Both the position numbers and the translations under genes were made by a program. From assembly GCF_004054195.1 (NCBI RefSeq), contig NZ_SBIW01000001.1, forward strand, positions 620,001-684,000: a DNA stretch of 64,000 nucleotides. The letters run 5' to 3'. Position 1 is the stretch's first letter; every line of letters begins with the position of its first letter. Under the pieces are notes generated by a model. It was given only the letters and a program-made list of their open reading frames with translations, had not been told where the DNA came from and did no database searches. This document shows, piece after piece, positions 10,801-19,901 of the stretch. The stretch comes from Mucilaginibacter gilvus (GTDB lineage: Bacteria; Bacteroidota; Bacteroidia; Sphingobacteriales; Sphingobacteriaceae).

Positions 10801-11939
10801 CCAACACCTACCAGGCCAGGCAATACATGTACATTTTGGTGGCGGATACCGGCATTGGTATCTCCGCCGAATCTATCAAACACCTCTTTCAACGGTATTA
10901 TCGTATCACCTCAACGCACCTTGGCTCGGGCATTGGGCTGGCCTTTGTAAAAACGCTTACCCTGCTGCATAAAGGCTGTATCAATGTATACAGCGAACGT
11001 AATAAAGGCACCGAAATTTTGATAGCGCTGCCGGTTGAAGAGGCGGATTACCAGGTAAACGAGCGCTGGATAAGTGAAAATAAACCTGTACTACTGGAGA
11101 GCGTAACTACCGAATGGCAGCAACCTGAAGTGGGTACCGACCACAAAGAGCAATTTGCTGAAACCCGTGCTAATGTATCTGCCAGATACATATTGCTGGT
11201 GGAAGATAATACTGAATTGCGAACTTTCCTGAAAGAGATATTGGGCAGCATTTACCAGGTGATAGAGGCGAAAGACGGGCAGGAAGGCCTGGCAATGGCG
11301 CATGACAGGGCACCAAATATGATCATCAGCGATGTGATGATGCCGAACATGAACGGCATCGAACTTTGTAAACTGATAAAGCAGAACGAGCAAACCAAAC
11401 ACATCCCCTTCATTCTGCTTACCGCCAAAGATTCGCTGGAGGCAAAGCTGGAGGGTATAGAAAGCGGTGCCGATTTCTATTTTTCCAAACCAGTAAGCAT
11501 TAACCTGCTGCTGCTCACCATCAGGAATGTATTTCTTCAGCTCGACCAGCTTAAAGAACGCTATACGCACGATTACCAGGCCGAAGTAAAGGAAACCGTA
11601 CATTCCAATAAAGATAAGCAGTTTATGGACCAGCTGGTGACGGTAATAGAGGCCCAGCTGGAAAATCCCGACCTGGATGTTGATTATCTCTGCGCCAACC
11701 TTAACATGAGCCGCACCAAATTATACGAGCTGATCAAGCGGCTCACCGGCCAGTCTATTGTAGAATTTATTCGCACCATCAGGCTAAACAAAGCCATTTA
11801 CATTATGACGCACGAAGACGCCTCCACCACCGAAATTATGATGCGTGTGGGCATACAAACACAGGCGTACTTTACCAAAGCCTTTAAAAAGGAGTTTGGT
11901 AAAACGCCATCACAGTTTTTAAATGACCTGAAGAGATAA
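7821..11939 (+). CDS. Hybrid two-component system sensor kinase / response regulator / AraC (HTCS)
   Basis: A single protein of 1372 residues senses a breakdown product in the periplasm and activates the adjacent SusC operon. Order of parts: signal peptide (to about residue 33), a periplasmic beta-propeller of two-component-regulator repeats (many WIGT and GGLN motifs, about 40-690), a YYY immunoglobulin-like domain, one membrane helix near 792-815, HisKA with the phospho-acceptor His in NISHEFRTP (about 841), HATPase (N-box near 955, DTGIGI G1 box), a receiver domain (LLVEDN near 1125, phospho-Asp in SDVMMPNMNG near 1170) and a C-terminal AraC helix-turn-helix pair (1275-1370). I chose ATG 7821 over an upstream TTG at 7782 because AGGAA precedes it at good distance. 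It converges with the rubredoxin gene, 11 bp apart. Confidence 0.95.
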   Translation: MTKISARLVCFYLRVVRVTGYVLLFSTTSSFAQSPGITFKHINYEQGLSNSTIEAITQDSQGFIWIGTRDGLNLYDGYRMTVFRNEKGNPGTLSDNYITCLYTDKQNTLWIGTLNGLNRFDETTKSFTSYVKQADANSITGNTINAIMEDADKKLWICTNKGLDVFDRGSKKFSHITNPMLQSSVNYILQDNKENIWIAVDGGLVKYLPGTKSFAMQIKDSGLGINFIQGGLNGQVWLATKGKGLIVLNPDGKYKTYRHSDTNAASLGNDQILSLLRDKAGHIWAGTINGGLNLFNNDTEDFTKYTYQPAKPYSLSQRTISAIFEDRQGNFWIGTHRGGVNLYNPGAKKFNVYRQEVGANSLSYNDVKCFEEDHYRRIWVGTDGGGLNLFNQQQQTFTTYRHRVNDGNSLGSDAVLDITEDRQNRLWISTWGGGLNLMGAAFGSFTSFKNNPASPSSISSDFVQNVYQDKAGALWVGTYFGGLNRFDPTTKKFTRVIADPAGKTKLQGNNIVALNEDADGNLWIGTDDGGLNCYRKQSQRFEHYFDKENKKPDIRVIFTDHTGGLWIGQSGLYKYDRQKNTFSLFTSEAGLGHDFIKGLTEDGQGNLWVSTSNGLVKLNPGTRHANKFNTSDGLQAMEFEVNAYMKTRDGQMFFGGINGFNSFYPRGIKSNHYVPPVYITDFQIFGRSALPGKDSTLEKDISLTQHIKLNYLQSSISFSFAALNYLAPENNKYAYKLTDFDKSFNYTNTAPQATYTNLDPGDYTFTVKAANNDGVWNNTGRSITITITPPWWLTWWFRTLVVLLSLGMAYAIIRYRQNLQLKKLEEEKKEEVHQLQLQFFTNISHEFRTPLTLLLGPLEKLMGNGAQPESRTYQLMYRNATRLMNLINELMDFRKAEAGVLKLNVTPGNITVFMNEITGEFDLWAEQKHIKFTLQNFDLVGKEVYFDRQLLEKILLNLINNAFKYTNDGGEITVKLFFDEREFKPSYQNELKITNTYQARQYMYILVADTGIGISAESIKHLFQRYYRITSTHLGSGIGLAFVKTLTLLHKGCINVYSERNKGTEILIALPVEEADYQVNERWISENKPVLLESVTTEWQQPEVGTDHKEQFAETRANVSARYILLVEDNTELRTFLKEILGSIYQVIEAKDGQEGLAMAHDRAPNMIISDVMMPNMNGIELCKLIKQNEQTKHIPFILLTAKDSLEAKLEGIESGADFYFSKPVSINLLLLTIRNVFLQLDQLKERYTHDYQAEVKETVHSNKDKQFMDQLVTVIEAQLENPDLDVDYLCANLNMSRTKLYELIKRLTGQSIVEFIRTIRLNKAIYIMTHEDASTTEIMMRVGIQTQAYFTKAFKKEFGKTPSQFLNDLKR

Positions 11940-11950
11940 GGGTTTTGCCG

Positions 11951-13420
11951 CTAAAGTGAAGCCGTATACGCGAATTTGTTTCCTTCTATTAAAACCGGTT
12001 TAAACGCGTCTTTCGCCGATCCGCAAACCGGGCATTCATAATCAGCTAAGCCGGCAAATGACACACCCGGTAATATGCCGTTGTGTTCATCGCCGTACGC
12101 TTCGTCGTAAATGGTCAGGCAATCGTCGCATTGATGTACGGTGATGCCTTTGGCTTCAGGTGCATCGTCGGTAATAGTAGCTACCTGCTTTAACTCCGTA
12201 CTTTGCCGGGCATAAAACTCACTGCAAAGCGCCATCAGGTGTATGCTGAGTTCATTAGCTGGTACGCCTTGCCTGTACACGATCACTTCCTTGGTATTGG
12301 GGTTAAAATCCTGCGTATGGGATATTTCGTACAGATCTGTCCCGCGTACACGTATAATGATGGACCCGTACAGACCTGATTTTGGCGACCGCTTTATTAC
12401 AAAGCTAAGGCGATAGGTACGCAGGTCGGCTTCCTCAAATTCCCGTACTAACTGTTGCTTAAGCTGCAAGCATTGGCTGCACAGGTCCTCTACCTGCCAG
12501 TTGAGTTCGTTGGATGCATGGCGGATATTCACCCGGTATTTATTGAGGATATTGCCCCATAAAGGGCGATCGGCGGGTTCGATATTTTTGATCAGTAATG
12601 ATTTCCAGGGGCTGATGTATAACTGCCCTATGCGGGTTTGCATACATAAATTACAAATTTCTTTTAACAGTTCAATAGCAAAAAGCTCATCGCGGCGATA
12701 TATACCCAGCCAGTATTTGTTGCCCTGCTTGTTAAAACCTTCGTAATACGGTAACTGAAAATCGGGCAGTTTTAACGGCTGATCTATCTGCTGGATCACA
12801 AAATCACGGTCGGCAGTTACCATTTGATGTAGCAACAATGAGTTGATCTCCTGCTGATCGTAAAACAGCTGCTTATTGGCAAATATCAATTCCTCTATCG
12901 CTTTGGCTACCGCGGGGATATCTTCAGAATAAATTAAAGAGGGCCAGCTATATACAATATTGGTTTTAGGATATCTGATCTGCAGATACCAGTAATTACT
13001 TACCGATGAAGCTATAAAATTGAGGTTGCCGGTAAAAAACGGGGCAAAAGTTTGGCTGCCATCAACAATGTTTATTTTGAGGAGGGGCTTATAATCAAAC
13101 AAGTCGAAAATATCCTTATACACGCCCTCTTTCAGCCAGTTCTCCTGGTTAAAAATACCATCGGCAATGTAAGAGCTTACAATGTTGGGATATTCGGCGG
13201 CGTTCGCTTCATAATCAACACCGGCGTTCAGCAGTTCGGTATCCAAAGCCTCCAGCTCATAACCGTCGATCTCAAAATACAATTGCTGGCGGTTACCAAA
13301 CCGAATATGTGTGGCGTTAGCATTTTGAGCCAGTACCAATATCTCATACAAGTCACCGGCGGCAACCACGCCACCCGGTAAATTTATCTTGATCTGTTTT
13401 TTATTGCTGCTTTGCATCAT
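11951..13420 (-). CDS. Sulfite/nitrite-reductase-like protein with C-terminal rubredoxin domain
   Basis: The 489-residue protein has an N-terminal part that resembles the ferredoxin-like half domains of nitrite/sulfite reductases (INLPGG... ATHIRFGNRQQLYFEI, residues 12-50; a second copy is suggested by LYISPWKSLLIKNIE near 270). The paired cysteine motifs that bind siroheme-[4Fe-4S] are not seen. The C-terminus (about residues 425-480) is a rubredoxin: CDDC and CPVCG ligate one iron. A role as electron carrier or adaptor for the nitrate reductase is inferred, because its ATG overlaps the reductase stop by 4 bp (ATGA) and it is last in the operon. No experimental function is known to me. Confidence 0.8.
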   Translation of the reverse strand: MMQSSNKKQIKINLPGGVVAAGDLYEILVLAQNANATHIRFGNRQQLYFEIDGYELEALDTELLNAGVDYEANAAEYPNIVSSYIADGIFNQENWLKEGVYKDIFDLFDYKPLLKINIVDGSQTFAPFFTGNLNFIASSVSNYWYLQIRYPKTNIVYSWPSLIYSEDIPAVAKAIEELIFANKQLFYDQQEINSLLLHQMVTADRDFVIQQIDQPLKLPDFQLPYYEGFNKQGNKYWLGIYRRDELFAIELLKEICNLCMQTRIGQLYISPWKSLLIKNIEPADRPLWGNILNKYRVNIRHASNELNWQVEDLCSQCLQLKQQLVREFEEADLRTYRLSFVIKRSPKSGLYGSIIIRVRGTDLYEISHTQDFNPNTKEVIVYRQGVPANELSIHLMALCSEFYARQSTELKQVATITDDAPEAKGITVHQCDDCLTIYDEAYGDEHNGILPGVSFAGLADYECPVCGSAKDAFKPVLIEGNKFAYTASL

Positions 13421-16400
13421 ACCGCGCTAACTGTTTGCATTTCTTCCAGTAACCTTTTCACCTCAGGCTTGCAGCTGCCGCAACCCATGCCGGCGCCGGT
13501 GGCTGTGCAAAGGCTGGCGAGGTTATCGCAGCCCGCGTTTATCTTGTTGCGGATATTACCCGCGCCCACATTGTTACAGCTACACACTAACTTCCCTAAA
13601 ACAGGCTCGGCGGTTTTGCCGCTGCGAAGCAGTTTTAGCCGCTTATCGCTCAGTTCGGTTTTGTTGGCTATTAGTTCCTTAAATTCTAAAAACTCGCTTT
13701 TATCGCCCACCAAAATGGTGCCCACCAGCTTATCCTGGTGGATGATACATTTTTTATAGTAGCGTTTGGCTTTATCAATAAACACTATCTCCTCGTAATC
13801 CTTATCGTCCGGGCAGTCAGACAGGCCAATACTGCACAGGTCGAACCCGTGGATCTTGATGATATTCATAAACAGGCTGCCCTTATAGTAACTGGCAATA
13901 TCGCCGTTCATGTAAGCGGCTACTACCTCTGCCTGCTGCTCGGCGGCGGCAGTGATGCCATACAAGGTGCCGTTAAATTCGGCTATTTCGCCAATGGCAT
14001 AAATGGATGGGTCGCTGGTGAGCAGGCGTTCGTTCACCACAACACCGCGCTTGCAATCCAGGCCGCAATCTTTGGCTATCTCCAGGTTTGGCGTGGTACC
14101 AATAGCCAGTATCATGGCATCGCAGTTTATTTTGCGCCCGCTCCTTAGTCCTATGCCTGTTAATTTAGAGCGACCGAAGAACAGCTGCACTTCATCATCA
14201 TAAAAAATATCGCAGCCCTGGTCGGCCATTTCCTCGTGCAACAGGCGACTGCCCAATTCATCAAGCTGCCGGTTTAAAAACCTGGAAGTACGCTGAATAA
14301 TGGTGATGGTAATACCTATCTCGCGAAGCGACGCGGCCATTTCCAGCCCTAACAAGCCGCCGCCAACAATAACCACATGCCCGCCTTTGGGCACGTGTCT
14401 TTTAAAATTATCGGCATCGTTACGGTTACGCATGGTGAAGATGCCGGAAAGCGATGGGACATTTTTTGGGACAGATGCGCGGCTGCCGGTAGCCAGCAGC
14501 AATACATCGTAATAAGTTTTTACGCCACGGCTATCTATCACAAATTTGTTTACGCGGTCTATCTTTTCCACGCTCACACCGCGCAGCAAACGGATGTTGT
14601 AGCCGGGTTCTTCCTCATCGGTCATTTTAACCAACTGTTCCCAACGCTGCTCGCCGCTAATATAATCCGGCAGCATTACCCGGTTGTAGAACGGAAAATC
14701 CTCCTTACTAAAAATGGTGATCTCATCATCTTTATTCAGTTCCCGGTATGATTTAACGAAACCATAAGCCCCCGCCCCGGCCCCAACCACCACGATTCGC
14801 TGGAACGGCTTTTTATATTTTTGAACGCTTACCGCGCAATACTTAAAATCGGGTTCTTTTGAAATGGGGTCTACCGCATCGTTAGTTAAGTTGTTTACAC
14901 GGTTAAGATCGTTGCCCAATATTTTGCCCCAATGCATCGGCATAAAAACTACGCCTTGTTTTATTTCTGCGGATAGCTTTGCCTTTACCCTTACCTCGCC
15001 CCTGCGGGATGTGATAACCGTTACTTCCCCCTCTTTGATGCCCAATTGCGCAGCATCCCTCGGGTGAATCTCTATAAAAGCCTGCTTAATATGCTGGTTC
15101 AGCTTATTAACCTTACCTGTTTTACTCATGGTGTGCCATTGGTCACGGATGCGGCCAGTGGTGAGGATAAAAGGATAAGAGTTGTCTGGCAGTTCGCTGG
15201 TCAGAGTATCGGGCACCGCGCTAATAACGGCGTTTTTATTTTCGGTAAAAAAGCGTTTATCGGTGAATAAACGCGGGGTGCCTGTTCCTTTTTTTGCTTT
15301 GTAGGGCCATTGTACAGTGCCTTGTTGTTTCAATATCTCATAACTCAATCCGCTGATATCAATGGTGGTTTTTGCGGTGAGTTTGGCATGTTCGGCATAA
15401 ATTTCGGTAGCATTTTTAAAATCGAATCCTTTATACCCCATTTTTTGCGCAAAGCGACAAATGATCTCGCTATCGGGCAAAGCCTCGCCGGGTGCGTCTA
15501 AAATCTTTTCCAGGTAGCTAATGCGCCTTTCAGAATTGGTCATGGTGCCTTCCTTTTCGGCCCAGGCGGCGGCGGGAAGTATCACATCGGCGTAAGCCAA
15601 GCTTTCGGGTTTGTTGCTCACCTCCTGTACCACTACAAACTTCGCTTTTTTAAGGGCCTCTTCTGCCAAACGCACATTGGGCAAACTGGTGAGCGGGTTG
15701 GTACACATTATCCAGATGGCTTTTAAACGGCCATCGTTCAGCGCTTCAAACATCTCGGTAGCGGTAAGTCCCGGTTTGGCGGCTATTTCTGTTCCGCCCC
15801 AAAACTTTTGTACCTCCGCCCGGTGCAGCGGATTGGCCAGGTTGCGATGAGCGGGCAGCAGGTTGGCTAACCCGCCAACTTCGCGCCCGCCCATTGCATT
15901 TGGCTGCCCGGTTAATGATAGCGGGCCCGAGCCCGGCTTACCAATGTGCCCGGTTATTAAATTTAGGTTTATAAGGCTTAAATTTTTGTTTACCCCAATG
16001 CTGCTCTGGTTTAGCCCCATCGTCCACATAGAGATAAAGCCTTTGGCCTGCCCTATGTATTGGGCGGCAAGGCGAATATCGCGTTCGGATATGCCGCAGA
16101 TCTGTGCTGCTTCGGCCACGCTGCGTTCAAATACCAAGCGACTGTATTGCTCAAAGCCATCGGCATGGTTGGTGATAAAATTCACATCGATATCGCCATT
16201 TTCTATCAGCACACGGCCAATAGCATGGTTAAGCGTAATATCAGTGCCGGGGTTTAGCTGCAGATGAAGGTCGGCAATGCCGCAGGTATCCGTAGTACGC
16301 GGGTCTACCACAATGATCTTTACGCCCGGGTTGGCTGCCTTATGTGCTTCCACCCTTCTCCATAAAATAGGGTGGCACCAGGCCGGGTTGGCACCTGTTA

Positions 16401-16926
16401 CATAAAAGCAATCGGCAAGCTCAATATCATCATAGCAAACCGGTACGCTATCCTCACCCAAAGCTATTTTATAGGCGGCCACCGCGCTGCTCATACACAG
16501 GCGCGAATTGGTATCGATATTATTACTGCCGATGAAGCCCTTCATCAGTTTATTTACCACGTAATATTCCTCGGTAAGGCATTGCCCCGAGGCATAGAAC
16601 GCTACCGATTCGGGTCCGTATTTTTGGATGAAAGTTTTAAAAACGGCTGCCGTACGCGCCAGGGCATCATCCCAGCTTACCCTTTGTATGGGCATACTTT
16701 TGCTGTAACGCATTTGCGGGTACAGCAGCCTGTCGGTTTTATCGTTAACGGTGTAGTGCAGGTTTAGCCCTTTGCTGCAAAGCATCCCCTTGTTTACCGG
16801 GTGGGTTTTATCACCTTCCAGCGTTATACTGCCGTTTTTTTGCTTATTGATAACAACGCCGCAACCCACCCCGCAATAGCAGCAGGTACTTTTTTGAGTA
16901 TGAGCGGATAGTTTTGCTTTAGACAT
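13417..16926 (-). CDS. Assimilatory nitrate reductase fused to FAD/NAD(P) and BFD-type [2Fe-2S] modules
   Basis: The 1169-residue protein reduces nitrate to nitrite in the cytoplasm. Residues 1-60 hold a [4Fe-4S] domain (C15, C18, C22, C50 in the CxYCGVGCG pattern). Residues 60-690 are a molybdopterin oxidoreductase with the Mo-ligand Cys in SRLCMSSAV and a molydopterin-dinucleotide-binding tail. About 700-1090 is a NirB-like FAD/NAD(P) oxidoreductase (GAGAGAYGF and GGGLLGLEMA Rossmann motifs). The last 60 residues are a BFD-like [2Fe-2S] domain (VCSCNN ... CGSCKPEV). In many bacteria the flavoprotein is a separate subunit; here one chain holds the whole chain from NAD(P)H to Mo. ATG at 16926 is preferred to the TTG at 16935. 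It follows the transporter by 19 bp. Confidence 0.9.
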   Translation of the reverse strand: MSKAKLSAHTQKSTCCYCGVGCGVVINKQKNGSITLEGDKTHPVNKGMLCSKGLNLHYTVNDKTDRLLYPQMRYSKSMPIQRVSWDDALARTAAVFKTFIQKYGPESVAFYASGQCLTEEYYVVNKLMKGFIGSNNIDTNSRLCMSSAVAAYKIALGEDSVPVCYDDIELADCFYVTGANPAWCHPILWRRVEAHKAANPGVKIIVVDPRTTDTCGIADLHLQLNPGTDITLNHAIGRVLIENGDIDVNFITNHADGFEQYSRLVFERSVAEAAQICGISERDIRLAAQYIGQAKGFISMWTMGLNQSSIGVNKNLSLINLNLITGHIGKPGSGPLSLTGQPNAMGGREVGGLANLLPAHRNLANPLHRAEVQKFWGGTEIAAKPGLTATEMFEALNDGRLKAIWIMCTNPLTSLPNVRLAEEALKKAKFVVVQEVSNKPESLAYADVILPAAAWAEKEGTMTNSERRISYLEKILDAPGEALPDSEIICRFAQKMGYKGFDFKNATEIYAEHAKLTAKTTIDISGLSYEILKQQGTVQWPYKAKKGTGTPRLFTDKRFFTENKNAVISAVPDTLTSELPDNSYPFILTTGRIRDQWHTMSKTGKVNKLNQHIKQAFIEIHPRDAAQLGIKEGEVTVITSRRGEVRVKAKLSAEIKQGVVFMPMHWGKILGNDLNRVNNLTNDAVDPISKEPDFKYCAVSVQKYKKPFQRIVVVGAGAGAYGFVKSYRELNKDDEITIFSKEDFPFYNRVMLPDYISGEQRWEQLVKMTDEEEPGYNIRLLRGVSVEKIDRVNKFVIDSRGVKTYYDVLLLATGSRASVPKNVPSLSGIFTMRNRNDADNFKRHVPKGGHVVIVGGGLLGLEMAASLREIGITITIIQRTSRFLNRQLDELGSRLLHEEMADQGCDIFYDDEVQLFFGRSKLTGIGLRSGRKINCDAMILAIGTTPNLEIAKDCGLDCKRGVVVNERLLTSDPSIYAIGEIAEFNGTLYGITAAAEQQAEVVAAYMNGDIASYYKGSLFMNIIKIHGFDLCSIGLSDCPDDKDYEEIVFIDKAKRYYKKCIIHQDKLVGTILVGDKSEFLEFKELIANKTELSDKRLKLLRSGKTAEPVLGKLVCSCNNVGAGNIRNKINAGCDNLASLCTATGAGMGCGSCKPEVKRLLEEMQTVSAV

Positions 16927-16945
16927 TGTTATCAAATAGTTTTTA

Positions 16946-18241
16946 TTAAGCGATGCTCGCCTCTAAAACAGGCTCTTCGACTTGTTTTTGTAAGGGTTGT
17001 TTTTGAAAACGGGTGATGAGCACAATTACAGATACCGCTATAACCGCGTACCCGATATAGGTAAAAGCCTGCACGTAAGTAATAGATTCCGACTTGAATA
17101 AAAAGCCGAACATCATACCGCCAAGGTTCCCGCCGGCACCCACAATACCACTTACCAGTCCTACATTTTTAGCGTTTACAAAGGGCACAATGCCATAAGT
17201 GGCCCCATTAGACATTTTGAGGAACAGCGCGAACGTAAGCATCGTAACAATAGCCATCACCAGTGAACCAGAATGAGCGAACAATACCAGCCCGGCACCT
17301 TCCAGCAGCAACACACCGGCCAGTAACAAGCCCTTGCCGCGCATACCGAATTTGCCGCCTACTTTGTCTGATACGATACCGCCCAGCGCACGGGCAAAAA
17401 TATTCATGAAACCAAAGATACCGGCCCAAAAACCAGCCGAACTTTGCGAGAGTTTAAAGGTATCTACAAAGTGCAGCGATGCTACATTATCAAAGGTGAT
17501 CTCCATGCCAAAGCACATGGCGTAAGCCAGGGTAAGTGCCCAGATGCGCCAGTCGCCAAGGATAGACCAATCGGTTTTTGCGGAGTTTGCTTTGGTGTAG
17601 CCAATTTCATCGTAATTACCATTGGGGGTGTCCTTGGTGTATCTCCAATACAAAAAAGCCATCACCAGCATCATCACCCCGGGCACTATCATGGCGTAGC
17701 GCCAGGCTTCTGCTTTGGTATATCCAAACCCAACAATGGCGGCAAATATTACCGGCATCAGCATATTGGTTACGCCGCCGCCCAGGTTACCCCAGCCACC
17801 GGTTACCGCGTTTGCCGTGCCTTTTATGTTCGGCGCAAACATCATAGAGGTATGAAACTGCGTAATAACAAACGATGCCCCAATAACCCCAATAGCCAGC
17901 CTGAACAGCAGGAAAGAAGTATAATCGTGTGCCAGGCCTACTAAAAACACCGGCAGGCAGCCAACCAGTAAAAGCCTTACCGCTGTTTTGCGGGGGCCCC
18001 AGGTATCGCAAAGCTTGCCAATAATCAGGCGGGCGATAATGGTAGCAGCCACCGATGCGATAATAGTATTACCCACCTGCCCTTTTGTTAAATGTAGTTC
18101 GGCGCGGATGGTAGGCATCAGCGGTGCCAGGCCAAACCAGCCAAAAAAGCACACAAAGAACATGAGCCAGGTGGTGTGGAAGGTGCGCATCTGCACGCCT
18201 TTAAGCGAAAATATATTGAGTTTGGTAAGTTGTTTTTCCAT
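16946..18241 (-). CDS. NNP-family nitrate/nitrite transporter (MFS)
   Basis: The 431-residue protein has twelve predicted membrane helices and the two glycine-rich nitrate signatures of the nitrate-nitrite porter family: TGGWGNLGGGVTN (near residue 148) and SGIVGAGGNLGGMMFG (near 360). It brings nitrate into the cytoplasm for the reductase encoded 19 bp downstream. It sits between the porin gene and the nitrate reductase in one minus-strand operon. Direction of transport (uptake or nitrite exchange) is not readable from sequence, but the assimilatory context favours nitrate uptake. Confidence 0.92.
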   Translation of the reverse strand: MEKQLTKLNIFSLKGVQMRTFHTTWLMFFVCFFGWFGLAPLMPTIRAELHLTKGQVGNTIIASVAATIIARLIIGKLCDTWGPRKTAVRLLLVGCLPVFLVGLAHDYTSFLLFRLAIGVIGASFVITQFHTSMMFAPNIKGTANAVTGGWGNLGGGVTNMLMPVIFAAIVGFGYTKAEAWRYAMIVPGVMMLVMAFLYWRYTKDTPNGNYDEIGYTKANSAKTDWSILGDWRIWALTLAYAMCFGMEITFDNVASLHFVDTFKLSQSSAGFWAGIFGFMNIFARALGGIVSDKVGGKFGMRGKGLLLAGVLLLEGAGLVLFAHSGSLVMAIVTMLTFALFLKMSNGATYGIVPFVNAKNVGLVSGIVGAGGNLGGMMFGFLFKSESITYVQAFTYIGYAVIAVSVIVLITRFQKQPLQKQVEEPVLEASIA

Positions 18242-18315
18242 GATCGTTTTTAATTTAAAAGCAGGTCATTTAATTTATGATATTCAGCGTTGAGCCTTAA
18301 GCACGCGGCGCTATT

Positions 18316-19857
18316 CTATTTATTCAAAAATTCGGGTTTGATATTCAATTGCAGGTAGGCCCAAACCGGGTGCAGTTTGCTGCTGCCGGGTGTTAATGCC
18401 TTCGCGTATTCCATGCTGCGGGTGGCTGCCATGTAGGATAAGCCCAGATCTACATTGGTGAATTTATTGAGCTTATACACCGTGGTGAGATCAAATTCGG
18501 TACCCAGGTATTTGTGAATTGCCTGCCCATCGGTACCTTTTTGATCATTAGCCAGCAGGAAACCATGCCCGGCCAGTTCTGTGCTGAAACGTTTGTTGTT
18601 GGATACGTATTTCAGCTTTAAATATGGATTGCTTAGGCCGCCAGTTGGCGAGCCGCTGCCTGCATAAAAATAATCCATATAGCCCCAAAACTTATGCGGC
18701 GTACCGTAAAGCGGATCGAACCGGTGGTTGGTTTTGGATGCCGAAAAAGCATCGTTGCCTGATAGGTAATCCAAACCCGCGGTATAACTTACATTACTGC
18801 CTTTATATAGCAGGGCTATAGTATAAGTGTAGGCATTAAGTGCCAGCCCGTCCTTGTCATGCCCGCCCTGGTAGTAAAAGCCGGCGTTGATACCCCATTT
18901 ATCTTTTGCGCCAAATACAGGGTTTATTAATAACCCGGTTGTGTACCTGCCATTTACGCCCGCTTGGTTAAACCTTTTGCCGTAAACGTAACCTTCTTCG
19001 GTACCGCTAATATTTTTTACAGAATCGAGTTTGTATTTGCCAAACTGGTCGGCCAAAAACAATCCTGATACTTTTGTTTTATTGAATTTTCTGGAGAAAT
19101 AAACATACTCCAGCGCTTTGTAATTTTGGTTGAGCGCGTTGGTTCCGGGCGGGTTTAAAAATGCCGGTGTACCTGTTTTTGAGCTCAACCCGGCGGCGTT
19201 TAACAGCGGAATAAAACCTGCAGGTGTATTGGCCATATTGCCATTACTATCCTTTACGGTAGCGGGTACATTGGCGGGGGTATAATAAGTACCGTTGTAA
19301 TTAATGGCGTCGCTACTTTGGTTAAAGGCGCCGCCCAGATCTACCTGCCAACCTTTTTGGATCAGCTTTAACACTACCGCGTCGTGGCGGCGGGCCTGCT
19401 GTAGCCAGTCGGACCCGCCCATCAATCGCTCATCATCATACACCAGCTCTTGCCGGCCTATTTTAACCGCGAAGTAATCTACCGGAGATACTTTAAAAGC
19501 AGTTTCTTTTTTGTTGGATAATATCAGTTCTGCCCAGGCTTCGTGTAAACTTAAACGGCTGCCATCATTAATGGTAATAGTTGATGCATCCTGCCCCCAA
19601 AGCCTTACATCCTGAACAGATGTTTGAAAAATAAGCTTGCTGCTTTTATAGTTAAAGGTAAGCCTCGTTCGTTGCGACACTAAGGCGGCATTACTACTAC
19701 CAATAGGCTTTAAAGTTCCGTAACCGTCTCGTAATTCACCTCTTGTTTTTAGCTGACCGGTTAAGGTTAACTGTGCCGAAGCTGTATAAGAAGCGAAACA
19801 TGATACAATTAATAGAATTTTGCCTAAAGTGTATTGGTTTAATACATTTTTGTACAT
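18316..19857 (-). CDS. Alginate-export-type outer-membrane beta-barrel, probable nitrate porin
   Basis: The 513-residue protein has a signal peptide (cut after TASAQ, about residue 28) followed by a long beta-barrel sequence with alternating polar and aromatic residues, similar to the alginate export (AlgE-like) porin family: TRLTFNYKS, KIGRQELVYDDERLMGGSDWLQQARRHDAV patterns, and a barrel ending in PEFLNK. It is first in the nitrate operon, 74 bp before the transporter. I infer that it lets nitrate through the outer membrane; transport of alginate is unlikely here. The ATG at 19857 is chosen because it begins the signal peptide; the frame upstream to 20031 has no such feature. Confidence 0.8.
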   Translation of the reverse strand: MYKNVLNQYTLGKILLIVSCFASYTASAQLTLTGQLKTRGELRDGYGTLKPIGSSNAALVSQRTRLTFNYKSSKLIFQTSVQDVRLWGQDASTITINDGSRLSLHEAWAELILSNKKETAFKVSPVDYFAVKIGRQELVYDDERLMGGSDWLQQARRHDAVVLKLIQKGWQVDLGGAFNQSSDAINYNGTYYTPANVPATVKDSNGNMANTPAGFIPLLNAAGLSSKTGTPAFLNPPGTNALNQNYKALEYVYFSRKFNKTKVSGLFLADQFGKYKLDSVKNISGTEEGYVYGKRFNQAGVNGRYTTGLLINPVFGAKDKWGINAGFYYQGGHDKDGLALNAYTYTIALLYKGSNVSYTAGLDYLSGNDAFSASKTNHRFDPLYGTPHKFWGYMDYFYAGSGSPTGGLSNPYLKLKYVSNNKRFSTELAGHGFLLANDQKGTDGQAIHKYLGTEFDLTTVYKLNKFTNVDLGLSYMAATRSMEYAKALTPGSSKLHPVWAYLQLNIKPEFLNK

Positions 19858-19901
19858 TTGGTTTGGTTTTTTATTTGTTAAAGCGATTAAAAACTGTTTA
19901 A

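Noticed and set aside
11091-11603. 170-codon minus-strand frame inside the hybrid regulator
   Set aside because: Antisense to the receiver and AraC parts of the regulator; no family features.
13412-13759. 115-codon plus-strand frame opposite the BFD part of the nitrate reductase
   Set aside because: Antisense shadow of a well-supported gene; composition follows the opposite strand codons.
17444-17944. 166-codon plus-strand frame in the nitrate transporter
   Set aside because: Shadow of the transporter gene; no signal, motif or ribosome binding site.
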